Source: Ferribacterium limneticum (lineage in GTDB: Bacteria; Pseudomonadota; Gammaproteobacteria; Burkholderiales; Rhodocyclaceae). From it: a stretch of 64,000 nucleotides of DNA. Below the pieces are notes generated by a model, which worked only from the letters and a program-made list of their open reading frames with translations, searched no databases and had not been told where the DNA came from. Positions within the stretch are counted from its first letter, which is position 1, and every line of letters starts with the position of its first letter. Shown here piece after piece: positions 33,377 through 42,856 of this stretch. The stretch is taken from NCBI RefSeq assembly GCF_020510585.1, contig NZ_CP075190.1:1362001-1426000 (forward strand), given 5' to 3'. The position numbers and the translations under genes were made by a program.

Positions 33377-34786
33377 ATGAATCAACGTCCGCCAAAGCAA
33401 AGAATCTCCGATTCCACCCTGGATCACCTGCGTGTTCCCCCTCATTCCATCGAGGCCGAGCAATCGGTGCTTGGTGGCTTGTTGCTGGATAACCAGGCCT
33501 GGGATCGAATTGGCGATCAGGTTGCCGAAACGGATTTCTACCGGGATGAGCACCGGCGGATTTTCCGGCAGATTCGCAAGTTGCTGGATAACGCCAAGCC
33601 AGCCGATGTGGTTACGGTTGCCGAGGCGCTTGATGCGGCCGGGGAGGGTGATCAGACCGGTGGGCTGGCCTACCTTGGCGAGTTGGCGGCCAATACGCCT
33701 TCGGCCGCCAACATCAAACGCTATGCCGAGATCGTTCGCGAGCGTTCGGTATTGCGCAAGCTTGTCGCCACTGCCGACGAAATTGCTGCCGATGCGCTGA
33801 ATCCGCTTGGGCGGGATGCCGAGACGCTGCTTGATGAAGCGGAATCGAAGATTTTCAGGATTGCGGAAGCGGGTGCCGGGCACAGCGAAGGTTTCGTCCA
33901 CATCAACCCCTTGCTAACTCAGGTGGTTGAGCGGATTCAGGAATTGCATGACCGTGACAACCCTTCGGATATTACGGGCGTGCCGACCGGTTTTATCGAC
34001 CTCGACCAGAAAACATCAGGCTTCCAACCGGGCGACCTGATTATTGTTGCGGGTCGTCCGTCGATGGGGAAGACGGCGTTTGCGCTGAATATTGCCGAGA
34101 ATGTGGCAGTCGAAAGTGGTTTACCGGTTGGCGTCTTTTCGATGGAAATGGGCGGTGCACAGTTGGCGATGCGGATGCTGGCCTCGATTGGGCGCCTCAA
34201 TTCCCAAAGCCTGCGTACAGGCAGGATGAACGACGAGGAATGGTCAAAACTGTCCTTCGCGCTTGGCAAATTGCATGAAGCGCCGATTTATATCGACGAA
34301 ACGGGGGGGCTGAGTCCGGCTAATCTGCGTGCCCGTGCCCGGCGGCTGGCGCGTCAATATGGCGGGAAATTGGGGCTGATTGTCATCGACTACATCCAGC
34401 TCATGAGCGGTAACCGGCAGGGGGAGAATCGGGCGACCGAGGTTTCGGAAATCTCCCGCTCGATCAAATCCCTGGCCAAAGAGTTGCAGGTGCCCATCGT
34501 TGCACTATCGCAGTTGTCGCGGAAGGTCGAGGAGCGGACTGACAAGCGACCGATGATGTCCGACTTGCGTGAATCGGGTGCTATCGAACAGGATGCCGAC
34601 GTGATCCTGATGATGTACCGCGACGAGTATTACAACAAGGAAAGTCAGGACAACAAGGGCTTGGCCGAAGTCATTATCGGCAAGCAGCGTAACGGCCCGA
34701 CCGGTACGGTGCGCCTGAACTTCGTCGGGGAATTCACTCGCTTCCAGAATCTGGCTAGCGGCGGCTTCATTGATTCGCAGAACTGA
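33377..34786 (+). CDS. dnaB: Replicative DNA helicase DnaB
   Basis: A 469-residue hexameric replicative helicase. N-terminal domain with PHSIEAEQSVLGGLLLDNQAWDRIGDQV; C-terminal RecA-like domain with Walker A (IVAGRPSMGKTAFALNIA), Walker B (LGLIVIDYIQLMSG), and the later PIVALSQLSRKVEERTDKRPMMSDLRESGAIEQDADVI and arginine finger region EVIIGKQRNGPTGTVRL. No intein is present. It follows the ribosomal operon, a common order. Convergent with the transglutaminase-like gene, six bases between stops. Confidence 0.98.
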   Translation: MNQRPPKQRISDSTLDHLRVPPHSIEAEQSVLGGLLLDNQAWDRIGDQVAETDFYRDEHRRIFRQIRKLLDNAKPADVVTVAEALDAAGEGDQTGGLAYLGELAANTPSAANIKRYAEIVRERSVLRKLVATADEIAADALNPLGRDAETLLDEAESKIFRIAEAGAGHSEGFVHINPLLTQVVERIQELHDRDNPSDITGVPTGFIDLDQKTSGFQPGDLIIVAGRPSMGKTAFALNIAENVAVESGLPVGVFSMEMGGAQLAMRMLASIGRLNSQSLRTGRMNDEEWSKLSFALGKLHEAPIYIDETGGLSPANLRARARRLARQYGGKLGLIVIDYIQLMSGNRQGENRATEVSEISRSIKSLAKELQVPIVALSQLSRKVEERTDKRPMMSDLRESGAIEQDADVILMMYRDEYYNKESQDNKGLAEVIIGKQRNGPTGTVRLNFVGEFTRFQNLASGGFIDSQN

Positions 34787-34792
34787 CGTCGT

Positions 34793-36034
34793 CTAGAGAA
34801 CAACCTGTCGGGTGCGGATGCTGTATTGGAGTCCAGAGTCGGAGCGGCTACCCGAGAACTCCAATTGCGGCAGAAGGAGGAAGGGGATCGCAGCGTTCTT
34901 TCCTGGCAGGACGACGTCGGTCCCCAGATTGAAGGCAATCCAGTTCATTTCCCAGACGCCGAACAGGATTTTTTTCAGCGAAATCAGCTTGCTGTCGCGG
35001 TCGGAAAGAACTTCCATGGAAATTGCCCGGCGAACGTCGCTTGGGTCAACGGGAATCCAACCATAGCCCGGCACGTAAAACTCGGCGCGGACATGATGAC
35101 CACGCGTCGCGTCATCGCCACTGAGTCCGAGGCTTTTGAAAAGTCGTGACGAGCCGGTACGCATGCCATAGACACAACGTGCCGGGATGCCGATGGCCCG
35201 GCAGATCGAGACGAAGAGGCCGTTGATGTCGGCCGAGCGTCCGCCATACTGCCCCTGGATCAGTTGTCGGCGTACGTCACCGCTACCACAGCCGGGCAGG
35301 CCGATATCATAAAATGTATTGTCGACGACCCAGTCGTAGATGGCTTTGGCCTGGGCGACCGGATCCTTGATGCGTCCCAGTATGCGCTCGCCAAGCTGGA
35401 AAGCCAGGCCATCGTTGGGGATCAGCTGGGAGGCCTGGAGGTTGCGGCGCAGGATGTCTTCGCGCTCCGGGGCGACCGTCCGTTTGGTGACGTCGAAATG
35501 GCGGTCGGCGGTGGTCACCAGGGTGGTCAGTTGCAGCCGGGCATCGCCGCTATCCGGCCATTCGCAGTAGAAGACCTCAAGGTCGCCATCGGGTAAACGG
35601 CGCATGCTGGCGTTGGCCTGATTGCCGGCCCAAGTATGTCCGAGGGTGCGCTGATACAAGGTATCCTGGTTGAGCGGCAGGGGCAGCCAGAGCTTGGTAG
35701 CACCACTCTTGTTTTTCAGGTTGACTGTCGTCGTGATTTCAAAGGTCCGCCATTCGCTTGGCGGCTCCGGGGCTTTGACCGGCGGCAGGCGGGAGGCGGA
35801 CGTGCCTTGCGGTGGTCGCTCGATCACCGAATCTTCGGCGGTATGGGCTACCGGTTGTTGAGGCTTGTAGCTGACTTTGCCTTTTCGCTGGCCTGGCCTG
35901 GCGGCTGGTTTTTTCCCCGGCTTGCCCGTGCTTGCCTTGGTCGAACCTGCTTTGGCCTGCTTCTTTGCTGCCCATGCGTCGGTGACGAATAGCGAGAGTG
36001 CTGCGGCTGATGCTAGAAAATCGCGACGTTTCAA
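34793..36034 (-). CDS. Transglutaminase-like protein, catalytic Cys replaced by Ser
   Basis: A 413-residue exported protein with a twin-arginine-like signal (MKRRDFLASAAALSLF), a long basic Lys/Ala/Pro linker to about residue 60, and a transglutaminase-like domain at about 215-345. The region GRSADINGLFVSICRAIGIPARCVYGMR has Ser267 where the family normally has the catalytic Cys (GKC.D.N.LF). The His (RGHHVRAEFYVPGYGWIPVDPSD, His314) and Asp (Asp330) of the triad are kept. It may be a binding protein or a serine-dependent variant. Function unknown. Confidence 0.8.
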   Translation of the reverse strand: MKRRDFLASAAALSLFVTDAWAAKKQAKAGSTKASTGKPGKKPAARPGQRKGKVSYKPQQPVAHTAEDSVIERPPQGTSASRLPPVKAPEPPSEWRTFEITTTVNLKNKSGATKLWLPLPLNQDTLYQRTLGHTWAGNQANASMRRLPDGDLEVFYCEWPDSGDARLQLTTLVTTADRHFDVTKRTVAPEREDILRRNLQASQLIPNDGLAFQLGERILGRIKDPVAQAKAIYDWVVDNTFYDIGLPGCGSGDVRRQLIQGQYGGRSADINGLFVSICRAIGIPARCVYGMRTGSSRLFKSLGLSGDDATRGHHVRAEFYVPGYGWIPVDPSDVRRAISMEVLSDRDSKLISLKKILFGVWEMNWIAFNLGTDVVLPGKNAAIPFLLLPQLEFSGSRSDSGLQYSIRTRQVVL

Positions 36035-36114
36035 GAAACTCCTCCGGCGGAAACAATCCGTGGTTGAAACGAAAAGGCCGTGTCACTGACACGGCCCCTT
36101 AAATGAAGGAATAA

Positions 36115-37542
36115 TTATAGCACTTCGGCCGCGTGGTCAGCCAAGCGGGAACGCTCCCCTCGTTGTAACGTTATATGACCGGAGTGCGGCCAGCCTTTGA
36201 AGCGGTCGACGACGTAGGTCAGGCCGGAACTGCCTTCGGTCAGGTAGGGCGTGTCGATCTGCGCGATGTTGCCCAGGCAGACGACCTTGGTACCGGGGCC
36301 GGCGCGGGTGACCAGCGTTTTCATCTGCTTCGGTGTCAGATTCTGCGCTTCGTCGATGATCAGGAATTTCTTGAGGAAGGTCCGACCGCGCATGAAGTTC
36401 ATCGATTTGATCTTGATCCGCGAGCGTACGATGTCGTTGGTCGCTGCCTTGCCCCAGTCGCCGCCGTAGGGGCTGTTGCTGTCGTCGGTGTGGGTCAGGA
36501 CGTCCAGATTGTCTTCGAGGGCGCCCATCCACGGCGCCATCTTTTCTTCTTCGGTGCCGGGCAGGAAGCCGATGTCTTCGCCAACGGGTACGGTGGCGCG
36601 CGTCATGATGATTTCGGCGAACAGCTTGGTTTCGAGCACCTGAGTCAGGCCGGCGGCCAGGGTCAGCAGGGTCTTGCCGGTACCGGCCTGGCCGAGTAGG
36701 GTGACGAAATCGATGTCCGGATTCATCAGCAGGTTCATCGCGAAGTTTTGTTCGCGATTGCGCGCCATGATGCCCCACACGGCATTTTTCGGGTGGCTGT
36801 AGTCGATCAGCGTTTCAAGGACGGCAGTCTTGCCCGCGGTTTCCTTGACGATGGCCGTGAAGCCGTCCTTCTCAAGCCAGATGCACTCATTGATCAGCAT
36901 CTGCGGGCAAAGGGGGCCGGTGACCTTGTAGTAGGTGCGGCTGTCCTTCTTCCACGATTCCATGCCCTTGCCGTGCTTGTCCCAGAAGTTGTCGGGCAGG
37001 GCGCGGGTGCCGGAGTAGAGGATGTCGGTATCCTCGAGCACCTTGTCGTTGAAGTAGTCCTCGGCCAACAGGTTGAGGGCGCGCGATTTGATGCGCATGT
37101 TGATGTCTTTCGACACCAGGATGACCGGGCGTTTCGGGAATTTCTTCTGGAGGTGGATGACCACCGAGAGGATCTGGTTGTCGACCTTGGAGGTCGGCAG
37201 GCCTTGCGGCAGATCGGCGCTGATCGCTTCGGTCTGCAGGAAGAGCCGACCGCTGGCCAGCTTTTTCGACGGGCCGTAGAGATCGATGCCTTCGTCGATG
37301 TCGTCCTCGCCATTGGCGGCCAGCAACTCGTCCAGCATGCGTGATGTCTGGCGGGCGTTGCGGGCAATTTCGGACATGCCCTTCTTGTGGTTGTCGAGCT
37401 CTTCCAGCGTCATGATGGGCAGGAAGACGTCGTGTTCTTCGAATCTGAAAAGACTGCTTGGGTCGTGCATGAGCACGTTGGTGTCAAGGACAAAAATTTT
37501 GGTAACGGCGGGCTTCTTGATGGCTGCGGGCTTGCGCGGCAT
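36115..37542 (-). CDS. PhoH-family PIN-ATPase
   Basis: A 475-residue protein of the PIN-PhoH fusion type. PIN nuclease domain at about 12-150 with acidic residues in IFVLDTNVLMHDP, TLEELDNHKKG and VILVSKDINMRIKSRAL. The C-terminal PhoH ATPase has Walker A in LLGQAGTGKTLLTLAAGL and Walker B in FLIIDEAQNLTPKQMKTLVTRAGPGTKVVCLGN. Such proteins are RNA helicase/nucleases thought to act in RNA processing or stress. Start at 37542 (MPRKPAAIKK) chosen because upstream codons overlap the peroxiredoxin gene. 38 bases downstream of that gene. Confidence 0.9.
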   Translation of the reverse strand: MPRKPAAIKKPAVTKIFVLDTNVLMHDPSSLFRFEEHDVFLPIMTLEELDNHKKGMSEIARNARQTSRMLDELLAANGEDDIDEGIDLYGPSKKLASGRLFLQTEAISADLPQGLPTSKVDNQILSVVIHLQKKFPKRPVILVSKDINMRIKSRALNLLAEDYFNDKVLEDTDILYSGTRALPDNFWDKHGKGMESWKKDSRTYYKVTGPLCPQMLINECIWLEKDGFTAIVKETAGKTAVLETLIDYSHPKNAVWGIMARNREQNFAMNLLMNPDIDFVTLLGQAGTGKTLLTLAAGLTQVLETKLFAEIIMTRATVPVGEDIGFLPGTEEEKMAPWMGALEDNLDVLTHTDDSNSPYGGDWGKAATNDIVRSRIKIKSMNFMRGRTFLKKFLIIDEAQNLTPKQMKTLVTRAGPGTKVVCLGNIAQIDTPYLTEGSSGLTYVVDRFKGWPHSGHITLQRGERSRLADHAAEVL

Positions 37543-37580
37543 GGAGTGGGCCTTTGGTTGGGTGGGAGAAGGAAAAAGGG

Positions 37581-38036
37581 TTAAAGGGTTTTGACGAAAT
37601 CGAGAACTTCCTGAACGTGGCCGGGGACTTTGACGCCACGCCATTCGCGGCGCAGAACGCCACTGCGGTCAATGACGAAGGTGCTGCGTTCGATGCCCCG
37701 CACCTGTTTCCCATACATGTTTTTCATTTTCATGACAGCGAACAAGGTGCAGATGGCTTCATCGGCATCCGAACCCAGCTCGAAGGGGAAACTTTGTTTG
37801 GCCTTGAAGTTTTCATGCGACTTCACGCTGTCCCGTGAAATGCCGAGAACGACCGCGTTGGCGGCGACGAACTGATCGTGCAGGTCGCGGAAGTTCTGGC
37901 CCTGAGTGGTGCAGCCCGGGGTGCTGTCCTTCGGGTAGAAATAGATCACGACGACCTTGCCGGCTTGGGCGGCGAGGTTGAACGTGGTGCCGCTGGTGGC
38001 GGGCAGGGAGAAGTCGGGAGTTGGGGTGTCGAGCAT
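37581..38036 (-). CDS. bcp: Peroxiredoxin, Bcp/PrxQ type
   Basis: A 151-residue thiol peroxidase. Peroxidatic Cys42 is in YPKDSTPGCTTQGQNFRD; the arginine lies in RSTFVIDRSGVLRREWRGVK. The resolving Cys that follows five residues later in E. coli Bcp is Gln here (C-T-T-Q-G-Q); a second Cys (Cys96, EAICTLFAV) corresponds to a non-resolving one. It may therefore act as a 1-Cys enzyme or use another partner. Start at 38036 (MLDTPTPDF) after GAGG, preferred over an upstream ATG. Upstream of the PhoH gene on the same strand. Confidence 0.88.
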   Translation of the reverse strand: MLDTPTPDFSLPATSGTTFNLAAQAGKVVVIYFYPKDSTPGCTTQGQNFRDLHDQFVAANAVVLGISRDSVKSHENFKAKQSFPFELGSDADEAICTLFAVMKMKNMYGKQVRGIERSTFVIDRSGVLRREWRGVKVPGHVQEVLDFVKTL

Positions 38037-38130
38037 GGCAATGCCTCTGTGTTGTGGTGTTTGAGGCATTGTGGGCAATTCACCGCTGGCAGGTCAAGCG
38101 GCGCGGCAGGCATTTGTTAAACTTCTGCCC

Positions 38131-40275
38131 ATGCGAAAAATCTGCGCGAGTCTCGTTGTCGTCATCGCCCTGTCCGGTTGCGGGCAGGCCTGGAACGATC
38201 CGTACCCGGCCGCCGATGGCGGACGCAACATTCTCTACACGGCCTTCACCGACCGGCCAAAGCATCTTGACCCGGCGCGCTCCTATGCCGAAGACGAGGT
38301 CACCTTCACGGGGCAGATTTATGAGCCGCCGCTGCAATACCACTACCTGAAGCGGCCTTACGAGCTGATTCCGTCTACTGTCGAGCAGGTGCCGGTGCCG
38401 CGTTTCTACGACGCCGCCGGGCGCGAATTACCCCACGATGCGCCGGTCGAGCGCATCGCCGAGAGTGTTTACGAGCTGAAACTCAAGCCGGGCATCCGTT
38501 TTCAGCCGCATCCGGCCTTCGCCCTCAATTCCCACGGTCAACCGGAAATTTTGGCCAAAAATGAAATCGCCAAACGGCAGACCATGGCTGATTTCCCCGC
38601 GGTCGGTACGCGCGAATTGAGCGCCGACGACTACATCTACCAGATCAAGCGCCTGGCCCACCCGCACCTGCATTCGCCGATTTTCGGCATGATGGCCGAC
38701 AAGATCGTTGGCTTGAAGGAACTCGGCGACAGCCTGCAGAAAGCCGCCAAGGACAAGCCGGCGAGTGAATGGCTCGATCTCGATGCCTACCCGCTGAGCG
38801 GCGTCGAGAAGGTCGATGCGCTGACCTGGCGCATTCGCATCAAGGGCAAGTATCCGCAGTTCCTCTACTGGCTGGCCATGCCATTCTTCGCGCCGGTGCC
38901 ACGCGAGGTCGACCGCTTCTTCAGCCAACCCGGCATGGCCGAAAAGAACCTGACGCTGGACTGGTGGCCGGTTGGCACCGGCCCGTTCATGCTCAGCGAA
39001 AACGATCCAAACCGCCGCATGGTTCTTTCGCGCAACCCGAATTTCCACGGCCAGACTTACCCCTGCGAAGGTGAACCGGGCGACCGTGCCGCCGGCTTGC
39101 TCGACGATTGCGGCAAGCCGCTGCCCTTCCTCGATCAGGCCATCTTCACGCGCGAGAAAGAGGCGATCCCGTATTGGAACAAGTTCCTGCAGGGTTACTA
39201 CGATGCGTCCGGGATTTCCTCCGACAGCTTCGATCAAGCTGTACGCGTCAATGTTGGCGGTGATGTCGCGCTCAGTGACGAGATGCGCGACAAAGGCATC
39301 CGCCTGCTGACTTCGGTCAAGTCGTCGACCTTCTACATGGGTTTTAACATGCTCGACCCGGTCATCGGCGGCCTTTCGCCACGGGCGACCAAGTTGCGCC
39401 AGGCCATTTCGATAGCCATCGACCAGGAAGAGTTCATTTCCATCTTCCAGAACGGCCGTGGCATAGCCGCGCAAAGCCCTCTGCCGCCGGGCATCTTCGG
39501 TTTCGAAGCGGGCGAGCAGGGGATTGACAGCACCGTTTACGACTGGGTCGATGGCAAGCCAAAACGCAAGCCGGTCGAGGTCGCCAAAAAACTGGTCGCC
39601 GAAGCCGGTTACCCGAACGGCCGCGATGAAAAAACCGGTGACCCGCTCGTCGTCAATCTCGACACCACCGGCGGCGGCATGGGCGAGAAATCCCGTCTCG
39701 ACTGGCTGACTCGGCAATTTGCCAAGATCGACGTGCAACTGGTCGTCCGTTCAACCGACTTCAACCGCTTCCAGGACAAGATCCGCAAAGGCAACGTCCA
39801 GCTTTATTACTTCGGCTGGAACGCCGATTACCCGGACCCGGAAAACTTCTTTTTCCTGCTCGATGGCAACGAAAGCAAGGTTGCCAAGGGCGGCGAGAAC
39901 GCCTCGAACTACGCCAATCCGGAATTCGACCGCCTGTTCCTGCGCATGAAGAACATGGACAACACGCCCGAGCGCCTCGCCATCGTCCGCCAGATGAACA
40001 CTATCCTGCACCACGACGCGCCCTGGGTTTTCGGCCTGCATCCGAAAAGCTACACGCTGAGTCATCGCTGGCTCAGAAACCGCAAGCCGAGCGACGTTGG
40101 CAACAACACCTTGAAATACCAGCGCATCGACACCGCTGAACGCGCTGCTGCCCGCCGCGAATGGAATAGCCCGGTGCTCTGGCCGCTCGGACTAGGCCTG
40201 CTGGTGCTGGTGCTGGCCATCATCCCGGCCATTATTGGCTATCGTCGCCGCGAGCGTTGGGCCGCACTCAAGTGA
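38131..40275 (+). CDS. Peptide/solute-binding lipoprotein (SBP family 5) with C-terminal anchor
   Basis: A 714-residue member of extracellular solute-binding family 5 (oligopeptide binding). Lipobox ALSGC gives lipidated Cys17. The body has RNILYTAFTDRPKHLDPARSYAEDE, YEPPLQYHYL, TLTWRIRIKGKYPQFLYWL-like and GPFMLSENDPNRRMVLSRNPNF motifs of the family. Unusually it also carries a C-terminal transmembrane helix (about 690-706, LGLGLLVLVLAIIPAIIGY) with a basic stop. No permease or ATPase genes are near. Exact dispersed-repeat copy at 38532-38569 encodes HGQPEILAKNEIA. The GTG start of the methyltransferase overlaps the stop. Confidence 0.82.
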   Translation: MRKICASLVVVIALSGCGQAWNDPYPAADGGRNILYTAFTDRPKHLDPARSYAEDEVTFTGQIYEPPLQYHYLKRPYELIPSTVEQVPVPRFYDAAGRELPHDAPVERIAESVYELKLKPGIRFQPHPAFALNSHGQPEILAKNEIAKRQTMADFPAVGTRELSADDYIYQIKRLAHPHLHSPIFGMMADKIVGLKELGDSLQKAAKDKPASEWLDLDAYPLSGVEKVDALTWRIRIKGKYPQFLYWLAMPFFAPVPREVDRFFSQPGMAEKNLTLDWWPVGTGPFMLSENDPNRRMVLSRNPNFHGQTYPCEGEPGDRAAGLLDDCGKPLPFLDQAIFTREKEAIPYWNKFLQGYYDASGISSDSFDQAVRVNVGGDVALSDEMRDKGIRLLTSVKSSTFYMGFNMLDPVIGGLSPRATKLRQAISIAIDQEEFISIFQNGRGIAAQSPLPPGIFGFEAGEQGIDSTVYDWVDGKPKRKPVEVAKKLVAEAGYPNGRDEKTGDPLVVNLDTTGGGMGEKSRLDWLTRQFAKIDVQLVVRSTDFNRFQDKIRKGNVQLYYFGWNADYPDPENFFFLLDGNESKVAKGGENASNYANPEFDRLFLRMKNMDNTPERLAIVRQMNTILHHDAPWVFGLHPKSYTLSHRWLRNRKPSDVGNNTLKYQRIDTAERAAARREWNSPVLWPLGLGLLVLVLAIIPAIIGYRRRERWAALK
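38532..38569 (+). repeat. Dispersed uptake-like repeat, copy 4 (exact core)
   Basis: ACGGTCAACCGGAAA, then TTTTGGCC and AAAAATGAAATC; the best full-length match to the consensus. Inside the SBP lipoprotein gene, in a surface-exposed loop. Confidence 0.8.
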
Positions 40276-41444
40276 AACTAGTCGAGCGCCAGCAAGGGCT
40301 GGATGCCGAACTGCTCAACTTTCACGGCCTGTGGCATCCGCAGCCCTTTCGTGAGCCTCGCCCGCAGTGGTGTGAACGCTGGCCGTCGTTGTTCAATGAA
40401 CTCATGGGGTTGCCCGAAGCCGACATAGCGCGCCTAAACGATGACAGCGAGGCTGCCTTGGCACTGCTCGCCCGCCACATTCCGGCCGTCTCCACGCTTT
40501 CCCACTTGGCCGATTTGCCAGTGCTGCAAGGAACATCCTTGCCCGAGCGCAGTGCCCACTGGGCCTGGGAAATCCCTGGGCGCAAGCGCGAGCAGATCGA
40601 AGCCTTTGCCGCAGCGGCTGGTCAGGGTCGGCAACCGGTACTCGACTGGTGCGGCGGCAAGGGCCACCTTGGCCGCCTACTGGCACTAACCTGGCAGACG
40701 CCAGTGCATACCCTCGAAATCAATGCCGGTTTGTGTGAGGCTGGGGAAGGTCTGGCCCAACGCGCCGGGGTACGGCAGCAATTTGTCATTTCTGATGCGT
40801 TGACCGCAACCGACTGGCCGCAGGCCGGCCAGCATGCCGTCGCCCTGCACGCCTGCGGCGAACTGCATCGTCGCTTGATCCGTGATGGTGTCGATAAAGG
40901 CGTCGGTAGTTTCGATGTTGCGCCATGCTGTTACTACCGTGGCGTTGCCGAAAGCTATCAGGCGCTGTCGGCCAATCTGCATTTGGCGCTGACGCGCGAC
41001 GATACCCGTCTGGCCGTGACCGAAACCGTCACCTCGTCGCCGAGGGAAACGCGGCAGCGGGACCGGGCTATTGCCTGGAAGCTCGGTTTCGATGCCTATC
41101 GTCGGACGGTGAGTGGCGATGCCTACCGTAGTTTCAAACCGGTGCCCGAAGCCTGGATACGAGCCGAATTTGCCGATTTTCTGGCCAGGATGGCGGAACG
41201 GGAGCGCCTGCCTCTGCCATCGACTTCAGTTGCCGCAGAATTCGAAGCCCGCGGCTGGCAGCGGCGTAACGAAGTCATGCGGCTATCCATCGTCCGCCAT
41301 GCCTTCCGCCGGGCCATCGAAGTCTGGCTCGCCCTCGATCTGGCCTGTTTTCTAAATGAACGCGGCTATGAGGTCGGCCTGGGCAGCTTCTGCGACCGGC
41401 GTCTGACGCCGCGCAACCTGCTTATTTCGGCCCGACTAGCCTAG
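40272..41444 (+). CDS. SAM-dependent methyltransferase, GSTCD-like
   Basis: A 390-residue protein starting with GTG at 40272 that overlaps the stop of the SBP gene (GTGA). A Rossmann methyltransferase core at about 120-220: VLDWCGGKGHLGRLLAL (SAM motif I), VHTLEINAGLCEAGEGLAQRAG, VALHACGELHRRLIRDG, and the cysteine pair in FDVAPCCYYRGV. The HACG and PCCY motifs place it in the GSTCD-like group that occurs from bacteria to animals; the substrate is unknown. Ends convergent with gph, overlapping by 23 bases. Confidence 0.8.
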   Translation: MKLVERQQGLDAELLNFHGLWHPQPFREPRPQWCERWPSLFNELMGLPEADIARLNDDSEAALALLARHIPAVSTLSHLADLPVLQGTSLPERSAHWAWEIPGRKREQIEAFAAAAGQGRQPVLDWCGGKGHLGRLLALTWQTPVHTLEINAGLCEAGEGLAQRAGVRQQFVISDALTATDWPQAGQHAVALHACGELHRRLIRDGVDKGVGSFDVAPCCYYRGVAESYQALSANLHLALTRDDTRLAVTETVTSSPRETRQRDRAIAWKLGFDAYRRTVSGDAYRSFKPVPEAWIRAEFADFLARMAERERLPLPSTSVAAEFEARGWQRRNEVMRLSIVRHAFRRAIEVWLALDLACFLNERGYEVGLGSFCDRRLTPRNLLISARLA

Positions 41445-42090
41445 CCAGATATTCGGCCAGTTCGAGTGGGTGGTCGATGATCAGGTCGGCGCCCCAGGCA
41501 TGCAGCGGCCCGCTGTCGCCAAGATAGCCGTAGGAAACGGCGACCGTCTTGCAGCCGGCGGCGTTGCCGGCGACGATGTCGCGCCGGTCGTCACCGACGT
41601 AAAGCGTCCGTTCCGGTCGGCAGCGGAGCAGTTGGCAGGCATGCAGGATAGGCAGGGGCGAAGGCTTCGCCTCGGCCGTCGTGTCGCCGCTGACGACGCA
41701 GTTGGTGCGCGGTGTCAGTTGCAGCAACTCGACGAGCGGGTCGGTGAAGCGCATCCGCTTGTTGGTGACGATGCCCCAGCCCAGATTCAGGGCTTCCAGC
41801 GCATCGAGCAGTTCGGGAATGCCGTCGAACAGGCGAGTGGCATCGCACAGTCGCCCGGCGTAAATCTCAAGAAAACGCTGTGACAGACGCTCGTAGCTCG
41901 GATGCGAGTTATCGATACCGAAGCCCGCGTTGAGCAATCCCCGAACGCCTTGCGAGGTATATGGCCTGAGCGCGGTCAGGGATTGCTGCGGTCGACCTTC
42001 CTCCAGCAGCAAAATATTGACTGCTTCGCCGAGGTCGGGCGCCGTGTCGGCCAGCGTCCCGTCCAGGTCGAAGAGAACGGCATCAAACAT
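41422..42090 (-). CDS. gph: Phosphoglycolate phosphatase
   Basis: A 222-residue HAD phosphatase that removes phosphate from 2-phosphoglycolate. HAD motifs: [17 protein letters not shown] (nucleophile Asp), [16 protein letters not shown] (Thr motif II), [14 protein letters not shown] (Lys) and [27 protein letters not shown] (acidic pair). Overlaps ubiG by eight bases; ubiG-gph pairs are usual in betaproteobacteria. Confidence 0.93.
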   Translation of the reverse strand: MFDAVLFDLDGTLADTAPDLGEAVNILLLEEGRPQQSLTALRPYTSQGVRGLLNAGFGIDNSHPSYERLSQRFLEIYAGRLCDATRLFDGIPELLDALEALNLGWGIVTNKRMRFTDPLVELLQLTPRTNCVVSGDTTAEAKPSPLPILHACQLLRCRPERTLYVGDDRRDIVAGNAAGCKTVAVSYGYLGDSGPLHAWGADLIIDHPLELAEYLARLVGPK

Positions 42091-42805
42091 GCCGTGTCGC
42101 GCGCATCAGGTAATTGACGCTGGTGTCCGTTCCCAATGAATAGATTTTGCTTAGTGGGTTGTAGCTCATGCCGACGACTTCGTCAGGTTCAAGTCCGGAC
42201 AGCTTGGCCCAGCGCGCCAGTTCCGACGGTTTGACGAACTTGGCGTAGTCATGCGTGCCCCTGGGCAGCATGTTCATGATGTATTCAGCGCCGATTACCG
42301 CGAACAGGTAGGACTTCGGGTTGCGGTTCAGCGTGGACAGGAAAACCTGGCCGCCCGGTTTGACCAGACGCGCGCAAGCGGCAATGACGCTGGATGGATT
42401 GGGCACGTGCTCAAGCATTTCAAGGCAGGTCACCGCATCGAAAGCACCCGGCATTTCATCCGCCAGTTGCTCGACGGAAATTTTGCGGTAATCGACCTTT
42501 TGGCCGCTCTCGAGCAAATGCAACTTGGCGACGCCAAGCGGCTTTTCCGAGAGGTCGATGCCGGTCACATTGGCGCCACGCACCGCCATGCCTTCCGAGA
42601 GCAGGCCGCCACCGCAGCCGACATCGAGAATGCGCTTGCCGGCAAGGCCGATGGCCTGGTCTATCCAGTCGAGGCGGAGTGGGTTGATATCGTGCAGCGG
42701 TTTGAATTCGCTGTTCGGGTCCCACCAGTGGTGGGCAAGGTCACCAAACTTTTCCAGTTCGGCGGGATCGGCGTTGAGCATGGTCATTGTGTTGAGAAAT
42801 TTCAT
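42083..42805 (-). CDS. ubiG: Ubiquinone biosynthesis O-methyltransferase
   Basis: A 240-residue UbiG, which methylates both hydroxyl groups added in ubiquinone synthesis. [29 protein letters not shown] and [16 protein letters not shown] (SAM motif I), [50 protein letters not shown] and [19 protein letters not shown] are diagnostic. Placed between gph and the OmpA-like gene, with a terminator just upstream. Confidence 0.97.
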   Translation of the reverse strand: MKFLNTMTMLNADPAELEKFGDLAHHWWDPNSEFKPLHDINPLRLDWIDQAIGLAGKRILDVGCGGGLLSEGMAVRGANVTGIDLSEKPLGVAKLHLLESGQKVDYRKISVEQLADEMPGAFDAVTCLEMLEHVPNPSSVIAACARLVKPGGQVFLSTLNRNPKSYLFAVIGAEYIMNMLPRGTHDYAKFVKPSELARWAKLSGLEPDEVVGMSYNPLSKIYSLGTDTSVNYLMRATRHV

Positions 42806-42813
42806 CAGAAAAG

Positions 42814-42838
42814 AAAAAGCCCCGCGTTGCGGGGCTTT
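42814..42838 (-). terminator. Rho-independent terminator after the OmpA-family gene
   Basis: AGCCCCGC and GCGGGGCT pair around a short AAC loop, followed by T-rich DNA on the reverse strand; 19 bases past the OmpA-like stop. Confidence 0.92.
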
Positions 42839-42856
42839 CCTTGAAGCGTCGGCGAA

